Of a stretch of DNA of 64,000 nucleotides, positions 52,831 to 60,631 are shown piece after piece. The first letter of the stretch is position 1. Every line of letters begins with the position of its first letter. The DNA comes from Gryllotalpicola protaetiae (GTDB lineage Bacteria > Actinomycetota > Actinomycetes > Actinomycetales > Microbacteriaceae), in NCBI RefSeq assembly GCF_003627055.1, contig NZ_CP032624.1, forward strand, positions 2,914,001-2,978,000, written 5' to 3'. Below the pieces are notes generated by a model. It did not search any database, had not been told where the DNA came from, and worked only from the letters and a program-made list of their open reading frames with translations. A program made the position numbers and the translations under genes.

Positions 52831-53529
52831 TCAGCGGAGGGGGTTGTCGAGTTGGGACAGGCGCAGCAGCTCACAGGTCGTGCCGGTGACACCGCGGCCT
52901 GTGACTGCCGGGGTGCAGACGATGAACACCGTGAACGACACCGTCCGGGACGCCTCCACAGGTTCGGTGCCCCAGGTGCCGTCCCGGTGCCGGGTGCCCT
53001 CGATGGTGTACGCGACGGTCCCCGCGGGAATCTGGCCCGGTGCGGCCTGCGCGACCGCGGTCTCCCACGCATACGGGATGACCGCGGTATCGACGATGAG
53101 CCATTGGCGGGTCTGGTACTGGCGGAGCTGCCCCCACGCCTCCACACTCGGCAGATACGCCCGCACATCCCCGGCCAGTGCGTCCGCCTCGTTCTCGGCG
53201 GCGACGTCTGCGAGCATCTGCGCGTAGTCCATCGGGCCGTCACCGGTGGTGGTGTCCCAGGTGAACAGCGCGCTGGCGGCCGCACGAGCGAACGCCTCCG
53301 GGCCGCCGGCCTGCGGCACCGCCACCGGCCCCTCACCGGACGGCCCGGCCGTCGGGACGGTCACGGTGGAACTCGGTGGGTCGGCGGGGATGGAGTCAGT
53401 GCGGGGTGCGGGGCCGCGCAGCAGCCCGTAAATGCCGACACCGACCAGCAGGAGCAGCACGAGCCCGCCCGCGATCGTGGCGATCAGCAGACGACGACGG
53501 CGGCGATCAGCGAGGGTGGCGGGGTCCAT
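52831..53529 (-). CDS. Membrane-anchored protein, VirB8/TcpC-like
   Basis: 232 aa from ATG 53529, with GGAGGA upstream. Short basic cytoplasmic end (LADRRRRRLL), one transmembrane segment (~14-34), a Pro/Thr/Ser-rich linker, and an extracytoplasmic domain of ~150 residues with AFARAAASALFTWDTTTG, which resembles the NTF2-like domain of TcpC/VirB8 proteins of Gram-positive conjugative elements. Assignment is by layout and location next to the cell-wall hydrolase. Confidence 0.6.
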   Translation of the reverse strand: MDPATLADRRRRRLLIATIAGGLVLLLLVGVGIYGLLRGPAPRTDSIPADPPSSTVTVPTAGPSGEGPVAVPQAGGPEAFARAAASALFTWDTTTGDGPMDYAQMLADVAAENEADALAGDVRAYLPSVEAWGQLRQYQTRQWLIVDTAVIPYAWETAVAQAAPGQIPAGTVAYTIEGTRHRDGTWGTEPVEASRTVSFTVFIVCTPAVTGRGVTGTTCELLRLSQLDNPLR

Positions 53530-53600
53530 GCGGGTCCTCCCAAGAGGCGACAGGTAGGTGGTCGCCTGGAAGGTGCACACACGCCCCCACGAAGCGGCGG

Positions 53601-54689
53601 TCAGGCGATGTGCTCGCTGCGCTCCTGCGCCCGGCGGGCAGCGCGGGCGGTATCAGCGAACGCGATCGTGCCGGCGACGGTCTGCTCGAACCGCGACCAT
53701 TGCTCCTCGGTCAACGCCGGGCCAACCTCGTCCGGGTCATGGTGCAGCCACCATCCGGCCATGTCGTCCCAGATCGCGACGAACACGGTCAGCGGGAACG
53801 GCACCGGCTCACCCTGGTTCTCGACCGCGGTCAGCGGGCGGCGCGGGGGTTTCCGGCCGGTCTTCTTGGCGGCCTTCACGCGGGCGAGCGCGGCCTGCGC
53901 CAACTCCTCCAGCTCCACCGCCCGCGCGTCACGCTCCGCCGCCCGCACCTGCACGGCCTCGGTGCGGGCCTGCCCGCGCACATCAGCGGGCAGGGCGGGG
54001 TCGGCGGCGATCTGGTCGAGCTCGGCGAGGGAGAGTTCGGCGTTGACGCGCAGGTGGGAGGGGTAGACGCCTCCGCCGGCCTTGATCCGCTCGACCTCCT
54101 CCGCCGCGCGAGTGCGCACGGACTCGGGTTGGGTTCGGTCGGCGGCGAGGTGTTCGAGGCGGCCGATGCGCTCCAATGTGGTGTGGGAGTCGCGGCCGGT
54201 GACCATCTGCGCGGCCTGCACGGCGGCCTCGCCCGGGGGCGTGTCCCACGGTGCCGTTAACTTAATGGCACCGTCATCTCCCGCATCGTCCGCGGCGTGG
54301 AAGCGGGTGGCCTCCTGACGGCGGGCCGCATCCTCGGCCAGCAGGGTCTTGAGTTCACGGTAGAGGGCGGCGGCCTCGAACTGGGTCAGCGGCTTGTGCA
54401 GCAGGTTGTCGTCCTGCTCCGCGAGGAGCTGCCCGAGCCGATCCGAGACGCCGGACCGGACCCACACTTTGACGGTCTTCCACCCGAGCAGCTTGATCGC
54501 CGCCAGCCGTCTCGCGCCGCAGATGAGGTTGCCGTCGAGGGTGATCGTGATGGGTTGCAGCAGGCCGTTGCGGCGAATCGACTCGACCAATGGTGCGAGG
54601 TCGCCGTAGTCCTGCCGGTGCCGGCGTCCGACACCGATGGAGTCCACCGCACGCTCCAACTCGATGTGCCCATCCTGCGGAGAACTCAT
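53601..54689 (-). CDS. ParB-family DNA-binding protein
   Basis: 362 aa. ParB/RepB/Spo0J N-terminal domain: HRQDYGDLAPLVESIRRNGLLQPITI followed by CTP-binding-type GARRLAAIKLLGW (residues ~55-68). A helix-turn-helix-like region follows (LTQFEAAALYREL). The C-terminal ~120 residues form a charged helix and a Trp-rich end unlike chromosomal ParB. No parA accompanies it in the element, so it may act in transfer control or borrow a host ParA. Confidence 0.82.
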   Translation of the reverse strand: MSSPQDGHIELERAVDSIGVGRRHRQDYGDLAPLVESIRRNGLLQPITITLDGNLICGARRLAAIKLLGWKTVKVWVRSGVSDRLGQLLAEQDDNLLHKPLTQFEAAALYRELKTLLAEDAARRQEATRFHAADDAGDDGAIKLTAPWDTPPGEAAVQAAQMVTGRDSHTTLERIGRLEHLAADRTQPESVRTRAAEEVERIKAGGGVYPSHLRVNAELSLAELDQIAADPALPADVRGQARTEAVQVRAAERDARAVELEELAQAALARVKAAKKTGRKPPRRPLTAVENQGEPVPFPLTVFVAIWDDMAGWWLHHDPDEVGPALTEEQWSRFEQTVAGTIAFADTARAARRAQERSEHIA

Positions 54690-55555
54690 GGCTCCTCGCT
54701 CCCGTTAGCGGGAGCGGCAAGGCCCGCGGTGAGCACGAGGTCGTCGTCACGCCACAGCACCCGCAACGGTTCCCCGATGAGAAGCCGCACGAGCATCCCG
54801 CGGCCGGCGTTGGTGTGCGCGAGGGCGGGGTCGGGGTTGCCGAGCACGACCCGCAGCAGCGTCGTCCAGGAGGTGCCGGGCAGGTCCAGGAGGGCGCGGG
54901 CCTGCCGGTCGCGGCGCAGGACCTCGAATGCCGACCGCCGAGACACGGACTCGGCAAGCCGCCCGGTGATGTACTCCACCCCGGCCCGCGCGGTCTCCGG
55001 CGCCCACCCGACGCGGCTGAGGAACGCGATCGTGTCCTCCACCGCCGAGACAACGTTCATCGTCCGCTCCAGCAGCAAATCCTCGTCCTCGCCGGAGTCA
55101 TCGTGGGCGTCGTCGGCGAAAGGGTCGACGTGGAACGCGGGGTGGTAGTCGGTCAGCGGGTTCTCCCGGTCGCTGAACCGCTCCGCGTCGTGGAACACCG
55201 AATAGCGGGGCCGGCGGGCCTGGTGCACCGAGCACAGCAGGCCGTTGCCGCGCTCCTCGCCGATGCAGGTCACCTGGACCGCGCGGGTCACCACCGCCCA
55301 CGGATCATCCGCACGCCTCGTGGCGGCTCCCCGCATCGCCTCGAATGCCGCGCTGGCGGCCTCCCACGGGTCCAGGCCGTGCTTACGGGCCAGCGCCGCG
55401 TACTTGTCGGCCGCGTGCCGCATCAGCGCAGCCGCCTCCGGGTCGTTCCGCCACGCATCCTGCCCGGCGTCATGGAGTCTGGTGAGGAGGGCGCGCAGCG
55501 CCTCCGAGTCCTCGAACCGATCCCGCCCCTCGTTGCGGGTGCTTGCCTGTGTCAT
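54686..55555 (-). CDS. Hypothetical element protein, possibly sigma-like
   Basis: 289 aa from ATG 55555. All-helical; HGLDPWEAASAAFEAMR and DDPWAVVTRAVQVTCIGEE near residues 58-98 resemble sigma region 2-like segments, and SRRSAFEVLRRDRQARALLDL near 200-220 suggests a second DNA-binding region. The C-terminal ~60 residues contain NAGRGMLVRLLIGEPLRVLW. I do not recognise a named family; a regulatory role is only a guess. Coupled to parB by ATGA overlap. Confidence 0.55.
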   Translation of the reverse strand: MTQASTRNEGRDRFEDSEALRALLTRLHDAGQDAWRNDPEAAALMRHAADKYAALARKHGLDPWEAASAAFEAMRGAATRRADDPWAVVTRAVQVTCIGEERGNGLLCSVHQARRPRYSVFHDAERFSDRENPLTDYHPAFHVDPFADDAHDDSGEDEDLLLERTMNVVSAVEDTIAFLSRVGWAPETARAGVEYITGRLAESVSRRSAFEVLRRDRQARALLDLPGTSWTTLLRVVLGNPDPALAHTNAGRGMLVRLLIGEPLRVLWRDDDLVLTAGLAAPANGSEEP

Positions 55556-55638
55556 TCGCGCACCTCCTGAACAGCAGGTGCGCACGCGTCCCCCAGGCGT
55601 GGTGCTCGCCGGTGCAGGAGGGACGCACATGGGCTACG

Positions 55639-56094
55639 TCACCCCAACCCGATCCCGGACCGCGAGACCCACGAGTGCCGCTCCCCGACGCCGCCACTAC
55701 CGAAGGCGGTCACGGGGGGCAGCCTCCGTGCCCGCTCGCTCGCAACCTGCGCACCCTTGCGGGCGACTCTGCGTGTGCCGCGGTATGCCTGGCCGGGTGC
55801 CCGGCGGGCGCGACGGACGAGCTCGGCTTGGAAGTCGATGCCTTGCCCGGCGACCCTGCCCATCCGCGAGGCCAGCAGATCGGACGGGCGCACCCACTCC
55901 ACCCCCGGCCGACGCCTTTTCGCCTCCGCCGCACCGGCAGTCTTCGTGTTCGTCGCGGAGGGATCGCCGTGACGGGCCAGCTCCGACACGTCCCCGGCAC
56001 CGACACCGTGCGCCGTGTCCGGCGTCTCGGACTCCTCCCGGCGTCGTGCGGAATGCTCCCGGACTCGGGCGGTGCGCTGGTCGTCGTCGTTCAT
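55639..56094 (-). CDS. Hypothetical basic element protein
   Basis: 151 aa. Very charged N-terminus (DDDQRTARVREHSARRREE), a middle with GVEWVRPSDLLASRMGRVAG, and an Arg-rich C-terminal half (RRARRAPGQAYRGTRRVARKG). ATG overlaps the stop of the DUF2637 gene (ATGA). No family recognised; the basic segment could bind nucleic acid or membrane. Confidence 0.5.
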   Translation of the reverse strand: MNDDDQRTARVREHSARRREESETPDTAHGVGAGDVSELARHGDPSATNTKTAGAAEAKRRRPGVEWVRPSDLLASRMGRVAGQGIDFQAELVRRARRAPGQAYRGTRRVARKGAQVASERARRLPPVTAFGSGGVGERHSWVSRSGIGLG

Positions 56095-56723
56095 GTCGTC
56101 TCCTCCGTATCGGGATCGGTCAGGGCGGAGCGGGCGAACCAGCGTCCGACCGTGGACGGGTGCACACCGAGGTGGCGGGCGATCTGCTTGTTCGACCAGC
56201 CCTCCTCCTCCCGCAGCAGCACCGCCACCTCACGCCCCACCGGCACGGGCGGCTGAGCAACCGTCGCCGTCTCCTCGCCTGGTTCTCGTGATGCCTCGGG
56301 CACGGGTGCGGGTATGGGGCGGGTGAGGATGACGGTCAGGTGGGTGATCGCCAGCAGCACCAGCGGCGGCACCGCCGCCACCGACGCGGCGAGCACACCC
56401 GGCACGTCGGCGTCCGCGGCGACGACGGCGTGGATCGCGTTCGCGGTCACCGACACCACCGCACCAGCGGCCAGCAGCGCCCACGGATACCAGGCCGAGC
56501 GTTGCCCCGCCAGCGCGACGACGGCGACGGTGGCGACGACGATGATGCCGTCCACGATCAGCGGCCACGCCCACGCCTGCCCCGCATCCACCCCCGAGCG
56601 ACGGGCAAGATCAGCCAGGGCCGTGAACGAGAGCCAGAACGCACCCGCGGCGATGAACACGGTTCCGGCCACCGCGGTTGCCACCGCGACCCGGCCACCG
56701 CGCGTTCTCGTCGCCGGGGTCAT
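56091..56723 (-). CDS. DUF2637 membrane protein with C-terminal helix-turn-helix
   Basis: 210 aa from ATG 56723. Four transmembrane segments (~12-34, ~52-70, ~78-98, ~110-132), matching DUF2637, found in Streptomyces plasmids and ICEs in spread functions. Residues ~165-200 form a helix-turn-helix (LREEEGWSNKQIARHLGVHPS-TVGRWF), giving a membrane-bound regulator layout. ATG overlaps the primase stop as TGATG. Confidence 0.75.
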   Translation of the reverse strand: MTPATRTRGGRVAVATAVAGTVFIAAGAFWLSFTALADLARRSGVDAGQAWAWPLIVDGIIVVATVAVVALAGQRSAWYPWALLAAGAVVSVTANAIHAVVAADADVPGVLAASVAAVPPLVLLAITHLTVILTRPIPAPVPEASREPGEETATVAQPPVPVGREVAVLLREEEGWSNKQIARHLGVHPSTVGRWFARSALTDPDTEETT

Positions 56724-57646
56724 CACAGCCCCCGCCCCCTCAGTAACGACCCAGTGGTGGCGTGACGGCCGAACCACCTCGACTCAGACGACTCACCCCG
56801 CACCGGCGGCGACTCGCGGCGGGCAGGCTCGGGGCGGACGGTGCGGTACGCGGAGCGGACGGTCGCGGCGATTTCTCGCGGCCCGAAGTCGGACTTCGCC
56901 GCCGTCAATACCGCATCGAGAGCATCAGCGAGCGGGACGCCGCCCTCAGCGAGCCTGCAGGACGCCCAGAACAGTTTCAGGTTGCGGTCGGTGTCCTGCC
57001 TGTCCAGCCAGCGCGCCAACCGCTCGGCATCCTCCCGCCCCACCGGCTGCCAGGTACCAGGTCGAGGGCGAGGGTCGGGGCGAGGGGCGAGGACGTTCCG
57101 CAACCGCCCGGCGTCCAGGGTTCTCGCGGGGCCAGAGCCGACCTCCTCGACCCGGTACCGGGCCGTGGTGCCCGCGATCGTCCGGGCTGAGGGCGGGACG
57201 ATGATGTAGCCGCCGTCGCCACGGAAATCCACTCCGGCGCGTCCCGCCTGCCACGACCGCTGCTCCGTCCCCGGCGTCGCCGGATAGTAGGCGTGCATCC
57301 CGCCCGTAGGCGTGCGCACCAACATCTCCCACCCGCCGGTCAACCCCGCCACGGTCGCGCGGCCGAAGCCGACCCGCCCATCAACGGGGCCATGCACATC
57401 CACATCCACCACCACGAATCCAGAGGCGGCGCCGGTCGGTACGCCGATGTTCGCGGCCGGCCACCGCCGCCACCAGGGCTCGACCTGAGCCGGGTCAGTG
57501 CTCGCGTCGTGGAAGCCACGGCGAGTGAGCGGCCGCTTCCCGTCGGGCACGCACGGGAACACCGGCACCCCAGCGTGCGCAAGTCGTCTAGCGGCCGCAG
57601 CCGGCGGCAAGTCGGCGACCTGGGCGAACAGTCCGGCGGTGCTCAT
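56723..57646 (-). CDS. Bifunctional primase-polymerase (prim-pol)
   Basis: 307 aa from ATG 57646 (or GTG 57649). Prim-pol signatures: AHAGVPVFPCVPDGKRPLTRRGFHDAS at ~25-52, NIGVPTGAASGFVVVDVDVHG with the metal-binding DVD, and GVDFRGDGGYIIVPPS. The C-terminal helices include LARWLDRQDTDRNLKLFWASCRLAEGG. Likely primes element DNA for replication after transfer. Confidence 0.85.
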   Translation of the reverse strand: MSTAGLFAQVADLPPAAAARRLAHAGVPVFPCVPDGKRPLTRRGFHDASTDPAQVEPWWRRWPAANIGVPTGAASGFVVVDVDVHGPVDGRVGFGRATVAGLTGGWEMLVRTPTGGMHAYYPATPGTEQRSWQAGRAGVDFRGDGGYIIVPPSARTIAGTTARYRVEEVGSGPARTLDAGRLRNVLAPRPDPRPRPGTWQPVGREDAERLARWLDRQDTDRNLKLFWASCRLAEGGVPLADALDAVLTAAKSDFGPREIAATVRSAYRTVRPEPARRESPPVRGESSESRWFGRHATTGSLLRGRGL

Positions 57647-58734
57647 CACAGGCCCCTCACCGCCGCCTCCGCCGCGCGAGACGACCGCGGCGGCTCCACC
57701 GCCCGCGTTGCCGCAGGGCGCTCTGCTCTCGGGGTACGTTCGGGACGCTTGGGGTCCCGGGTGAGACCGGGCGGGTCACCGTCACCGATCTGCGCTGTGG
57801 GGAGAGCATCGAGGATCGCCCCGGCAGCCTTGCGGACGCGCTCACCGGTGGCCTGCACCACCTCCGCCGGGTCCTTGTCCGTGACGGTGCTCGCCCAGCC
57901 GGAGACGTAAGGGATCGTGTAGCCGGTGGTGTCCATGCCATGCGCGGCGCCGATCATCAACGCCACCGACTCGGCCTCCACCTCACCGACCCCACGGTGC
58001 CCCGTTGCATCGGGACTATCGGGGCCGTGCAGCTTCACATGCGCGAGTTCATGGGCGAGGGTCTTCACCTGTGCGGCATCGTCCATGTTCGTCCGCACCG
58101 CGACCGTCCGAGCCTGGTAGTCAGTTAGACCGTTCGCGCCGTGGATCATCTCCTCGTGCTCGACCCGCACCACCGCGAACCCCTCCGCCTCCACCAGGCC
58201 CGCCAGTCCATCCCAGAGGCCTTCGGGCGCTTCGCCCTCGAGCAGCAACGGGGACGGACGCTCTGGAATTGGATCGCCGTCGGTCTGGGAGACATCCCAT
58301 ACATACGCGGGTTTCGCGCCGACCATGCGGGAGCGCATCGCCTCGCCCGCCTTCGGCTTCTCGACCCGACCGAGACGTCGCCATGAGGACGGATCCTGGG
58401 GTGTCGAGGATGCGAACCGGCCGGTCACCGGGGCGAGGATCATGTATCCCGGCTGGCCCTTCTTAACCTGCCTGCTGAGGGACTGCCATTGCTTGTATCC
58501 CGCAACATAGGTCGGCTCTGGCGCGTGCACGTGCCCCTGCTCGAAGGCTTCAAGGTGCTGCGCCCAGATCAGCAGCGTGTTCCCGAAACTGCGTGAGCGG
58601 AACCTCGCCGTAAACTCCAGCGCACGCCGCCAGTCATTGCCCGAGACGACGCGCTCGACTGCGTCGACCAGGTGCTCATGCAGCTTCTCGACGTACCTGA
58701 TCTGCCGGGTACTCGGGGCGATACCGACTTTCAT
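57646..58734 (-). CDS. ArdC-like antirestriction protein
   Basis: 362 aa. N-terminal ArdC/DUF1738 domain (RRALEFTARFRSRSFGNTLLIWAQ, then YVAGYKQWQSLSRQVKKGQPGY) that binds single-stranded DNA, and a metallopeptidase-like domain with the zinc motif HELAHVKLH and a downstream Glu (GEVEAESVA). Shields incoming element DNA from host restriction. AGAGGAGAAG lies before ATG 58734. First gene of the long transfer operon. Confidence 0.87.
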   Translation of the reverse strand: MKVGIAPSTRQIRYVEKLHEHLVDAVERVVSGNDWRRALEFTARFRSRSFGNTLLIWAQHLEAFEQGHVHAPEPTYVAGYKQWQSLSRQVKKGQPGYMILAPVTGRFASSTPQDPSSWRRLGRVEKPKAGEAMRSRMVGAKPAYVWDVSQTDGDPIPERPSPLLLEGEAPEGLWDGLAGLVEAEGFAVVRVEHEEMIHGANGLTDYQARTVAVRTNMDDAAQVKTLAHELAHVKLHGPDSPDATGHRGVGEVEAESVALMIGAAHGMDTTGYTIPYVSGWASTVTDKDPAEVVQATGERVRKAAGAILDALPTAQIGDGDPPGLTRDPKRPERTPRAERPAATRAVEPPRSSRAAEAAVRGL

Positions 58735-58960
58735 GATGATCTTCTCCTCTGCGAGGCGCGACGGACCGGAAGTCCGCGACGGGAAGGTGCGCAGGAGGGA
58801 TCAGTGAAAGCGACGAAGGTATGAGTCGCCATTTCCGCCGGGACGGCGGGTGACGGTGTGCCACCGCGAGTGCGGACGAAGAGTTCCCGTCGGTTTCTTT
58901 ATGCAACTTCGCTTGGCAAGCTTGCAGACGCGCGGTCCCGGGCGCGGTCCCGAAGATGCG
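58735..58960. other. Non-coding upstream region of ardC
   Basis: 226 bases with no convincing gene. It should hold the promoter of the transfer operon (minus strand); the AT-richer part around 58897-58925 includes GCTTGGCAAGC, a 5-bp dyad. GCGCGGTCCCG occurs twice in tandem at about 58931-58954. It could also be the transition out of the element; nothing resembling the tRNA-Pro end is visible. Confidence 0.4.
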
Positions 58961-59605
58961 TCAGATGACAACCTCCAGGTCCCAGGATTCCGCGGGCTGG
59001 ACGTGAAGTGACCAGTAATGTTCCGCGATGATGTCGGGATCGTACCGACCTCCAGGGGCGACCACATCAGAGATGGTCACGCTTGCGACGTGAAGGCCCT
59101 GCGTAGCAAACTCCGCATCGAGTATTCGTGCCAGCGTTCTCACGCCGAGTTTTCCGAGTGAGAGGGTGACGTAGTCGAATTTCGGAGTGGGCATTCCTCC
59201 CGTGATGAGGAAGGAGCCGCCTCCGTTATCGACCATGGTCGGTATGAGATGGGAACCTGCGATAGCGGCCCCGCCGACATCCACCGCCCAAGTTTTCAGG
59301 ATGCGACTCATTGTGAGCTCCCCGATCCGATCGGGACGGATCACGGCAGCGTTGTATATGACTACCTCCGGAGGTCCCACCTCCGCGACCGCAGTATCGA
59401 GTCCGCGGCGAAGCGATCTTTCATCGCTGCAGTCAGCTGCGACCGTCGCGATAGCGACCTGCGAGAGTACGGAACTGCGAACCGCCTCAAGAGTTTCGTG
59501 CCGACGCGCGAGCAGCGCGATCGGACGGTTCTCGCGGGCGAAGCGGCGGGCGACAGCTGCACCTATGCCGGGGCCCGCACCGATGATGAATACTGATCCA
59601 GTCAT
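58961..59605 (-). CDS. Short-chain dehydrogenase/reductase
   Basis: 214 aa. NAD(P) motif GAGPGIGAAVARRFA near residues 8-22 and NAAV near 87. The usual Tyr-x-x-x-Lys is not intact: the matching place reads KFDYVTLSLGKLGV, with Tyr separated from Lys by six residues, so the active site is atypical. ATG 59605 was chosen because the -10 TAGCTT lies seven bases upstream; an earlier ATG at 59614 is less likely. It is divergent from a MerR gene that probably controls it. Confidence 0.8.
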   Translation of the reverse strand: MTGSVFIIGAGPGIGAAVARRFARENRPIALLARRHETLEAVRSSVLSQVAIATVAADCSDERSLRRGLDTAVAEVGPPEVVIYNAAVIRPDRIGELTMSRILKTWAVDVGGAAIAGSHLIPTMVDNGGGSFLITGGMPTPKFDYVTLSLGKLGVRTLARILDAEFATQGLHVASVTISDVVAPGGRYDPDIIAEHYWSLHVQPAESWDLEVVI

Positions 59606-59612
59606 GACATGC

Positions 59613-59643
59613 AAGCTAGAGCCTCACACCATGTGAAGCTCAA
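59613..59643 (-). promoter_or_regulatory. MerR-type promoter with 19-bp spacer and dyad operator
   Basis: On the minus strand TTGAGC (59643-59638) and TAGCTT (59618-59613) are 19 bp apart, the stretched spacer of MerR-activated promoters. The spacer holds GAGCTTCACA-TGG-TGTGAGGCTC (59641-59619), a 10-bp dyad with one mismatch. Confidence 0.8.
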
Positions 59644-59644
59644 G

Positions 59645-59657
59645 TACTCTCGTAAAC
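59645..59657 (+). promoter_or_regulatory. -10 element for leaderless merR gene
   Basis: TACTCT at 59645-59650, seven bases, ATG 59658. It borders the MerR operator, so binding would also affect merR itself. Confidence 0.6.
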
Positions 59658-60008
59658 ATGAAGATCGGAGCTGTTGCGGAGCTCACTGGGGTCAACGAGA
59701 GGTTGCTTCGCTACTACGAGGAGCGAGGCTTACTGCATCCAAACCGAGGACTCAACGGCTATCGCGAATATGACGAGGTGGAAGTCGCTCGTGTGAGGAG
59801 CATTCGCTGGCTAATAGACGCAGGCATGCCCACGTCCGCCATCGTCCGCGTTGCTCACTGCGTGTCAGACGGCATCGAGCCGACACTTGCCGTGTGCCCG
59901 GAGCTTGCCTTCCGGCTGCAGCGACAGCGAAAGGAGTTGCTGGGTAACATCGATGCGCTTCGAGGGGCGCTCGCTCGGATTGAATCCGCCATGGCTCCAG
60001 GAACCTAA
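59658..60008 (+). CDS. MerR-family transcriptional regulator
   Basis: 116 aa. N-terminal winged helix MKIGAVAELTGVNERLLRYYEERGLL, then RVRSIRWLIDAGMPTSAIVRV and a dimerisation helix (RLQRQRKELLGNIDALRGALARIE). No conserved metal-binding cysteine cluster is seen; two lone cysteines at ~68 and ~79 leave redox or drug sensing open. It resembles the small regulators that pair with SDR genes. Divergent from the SDR gene, with the operator between. Confidence 0.88.
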   Translation: MKIGAVAELTGVNERLLRYYEERGLLHPNRGLNGYREYDEVEVARVRSIRWLIDAGMPTSAIVRVAHCVSDGIEPTLAVCPELAFRLQRQRKELLGNIDALRGALARIESAMAPGT

Positions 60009-60135
60009 CAATAGCCATTCCGCGGAAGCTCTTGCCGCGGCTCGGGCTGGGACCGCAACGCGGATTCCAGCCGGTTCGACCGGCTGACTGCAGCTCGTCC
60101 CGGGACTCGCCCTGACGAATCGGTAACCTTGGTTG

Positions 60136-60519
60136 CTAGGCGCCACTCGTTCTTGCGGCGTCATCGACTAGGTACGTGCCGTAGCCGCGTTCGACCATAC
60201 CGTCGTCGTTGAGTAGCAGAACCTCATTGACGAGACTCCCGGTGTGGTTGCGGTAGTTGATCACTATCGTGCTGAGCCCGGCGTAGACCTGGACGATCTC
60301 GAAACGCAGCATAGGGATCCTCTCCAGTCCGATTGCCCAGTAGCTACGGATCTCCTGCTTACCGCGGAGTACCCCGTGCGTCTCAGGAAGAAGCTGCGCC
60401 GCGACGGGCGAGGAGAACTCCGCGTCGTCGGTAAAGTGCGAAAGCACAGCATCGAGATCGTGCGCGTTCCATGCGTCTACCCATTGCCGAGCGAACTCTT
60501 CAGCCTCTGTCATATTCAC
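60136..60519 (-). CDS. NTF2/SnoaL-like protein
   Basis: 127 aa from GTG 60519, with TAGCGT seven bases upstream; ATG 60513 is the alternative. Typical NTF2-like sequence: EEFARQWVDAWNAHDLDAVLSHFTDDAEFSSP, then GVLRGKQEIRSYW. Family members are isomerases, hydrolases or binding proteins; the sequence does not decide. The 127 bases between merR and this gene contain nothing recognised. Confidence 0.8.
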   Translation of the reverse strand: MNMTEAEEFARQWVDAWNAHDLDAVLSHFTDDAEFSSPVAAQLLPETHGVLRGKQEIRSYWAIGLERIPMLRFEIVQVYAGLSTIVINYRNHTGSLVNEVLLLNDDGMVERGYGTYLVDDAARTSGA

Positions 60520-60526
60520 GGTGTTC

Positions 60527-60532
60527 ACGCTA
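60527..60532 (-). promoter_or_regulatory. -10 element for NTF2-like gene
   Basis: TAGCGT on the minus strand, seven bases before GTG 60519. Confidence 0.45.
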
Positions 60533-60631
60533 CCAATACGGGCGAACCAGCGGCCCGCAGACGCGACCGTTCATCAGCTTGACCGGTCGAGAGACAGCCC
60601 GCCGCCCGATGTTGTATGCGGAAGACACAGA

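Larger units (their letters stand above)
35588..58960. mobile_element. ICE-like conjugative element (left end at tRNA-Pro, right end not defined)
   Basis: Integrase and excisionase next to a tRNA 3' end, then SSB, a VirD4-type coupling protein, VirB4-, VirB6- and VirB8-like transfer proteins, a cell-wall hydrolase, ParB, primase-polymerase and ArdC, almost all on the minus strand with short overlaps. The right boundary given is only the last gene of recognisable element type; no second attachment site was seen, and the relaxase is missing. Confidence 0.75.

Noticed and set aside
51577-54066. 829-aa plus-strand frame across the hydrolase and VirB8-like genes
   Set aside because: Antisense to genes with clear catalytic motifs; sequence is low-information Arg/Gly/His-rich.
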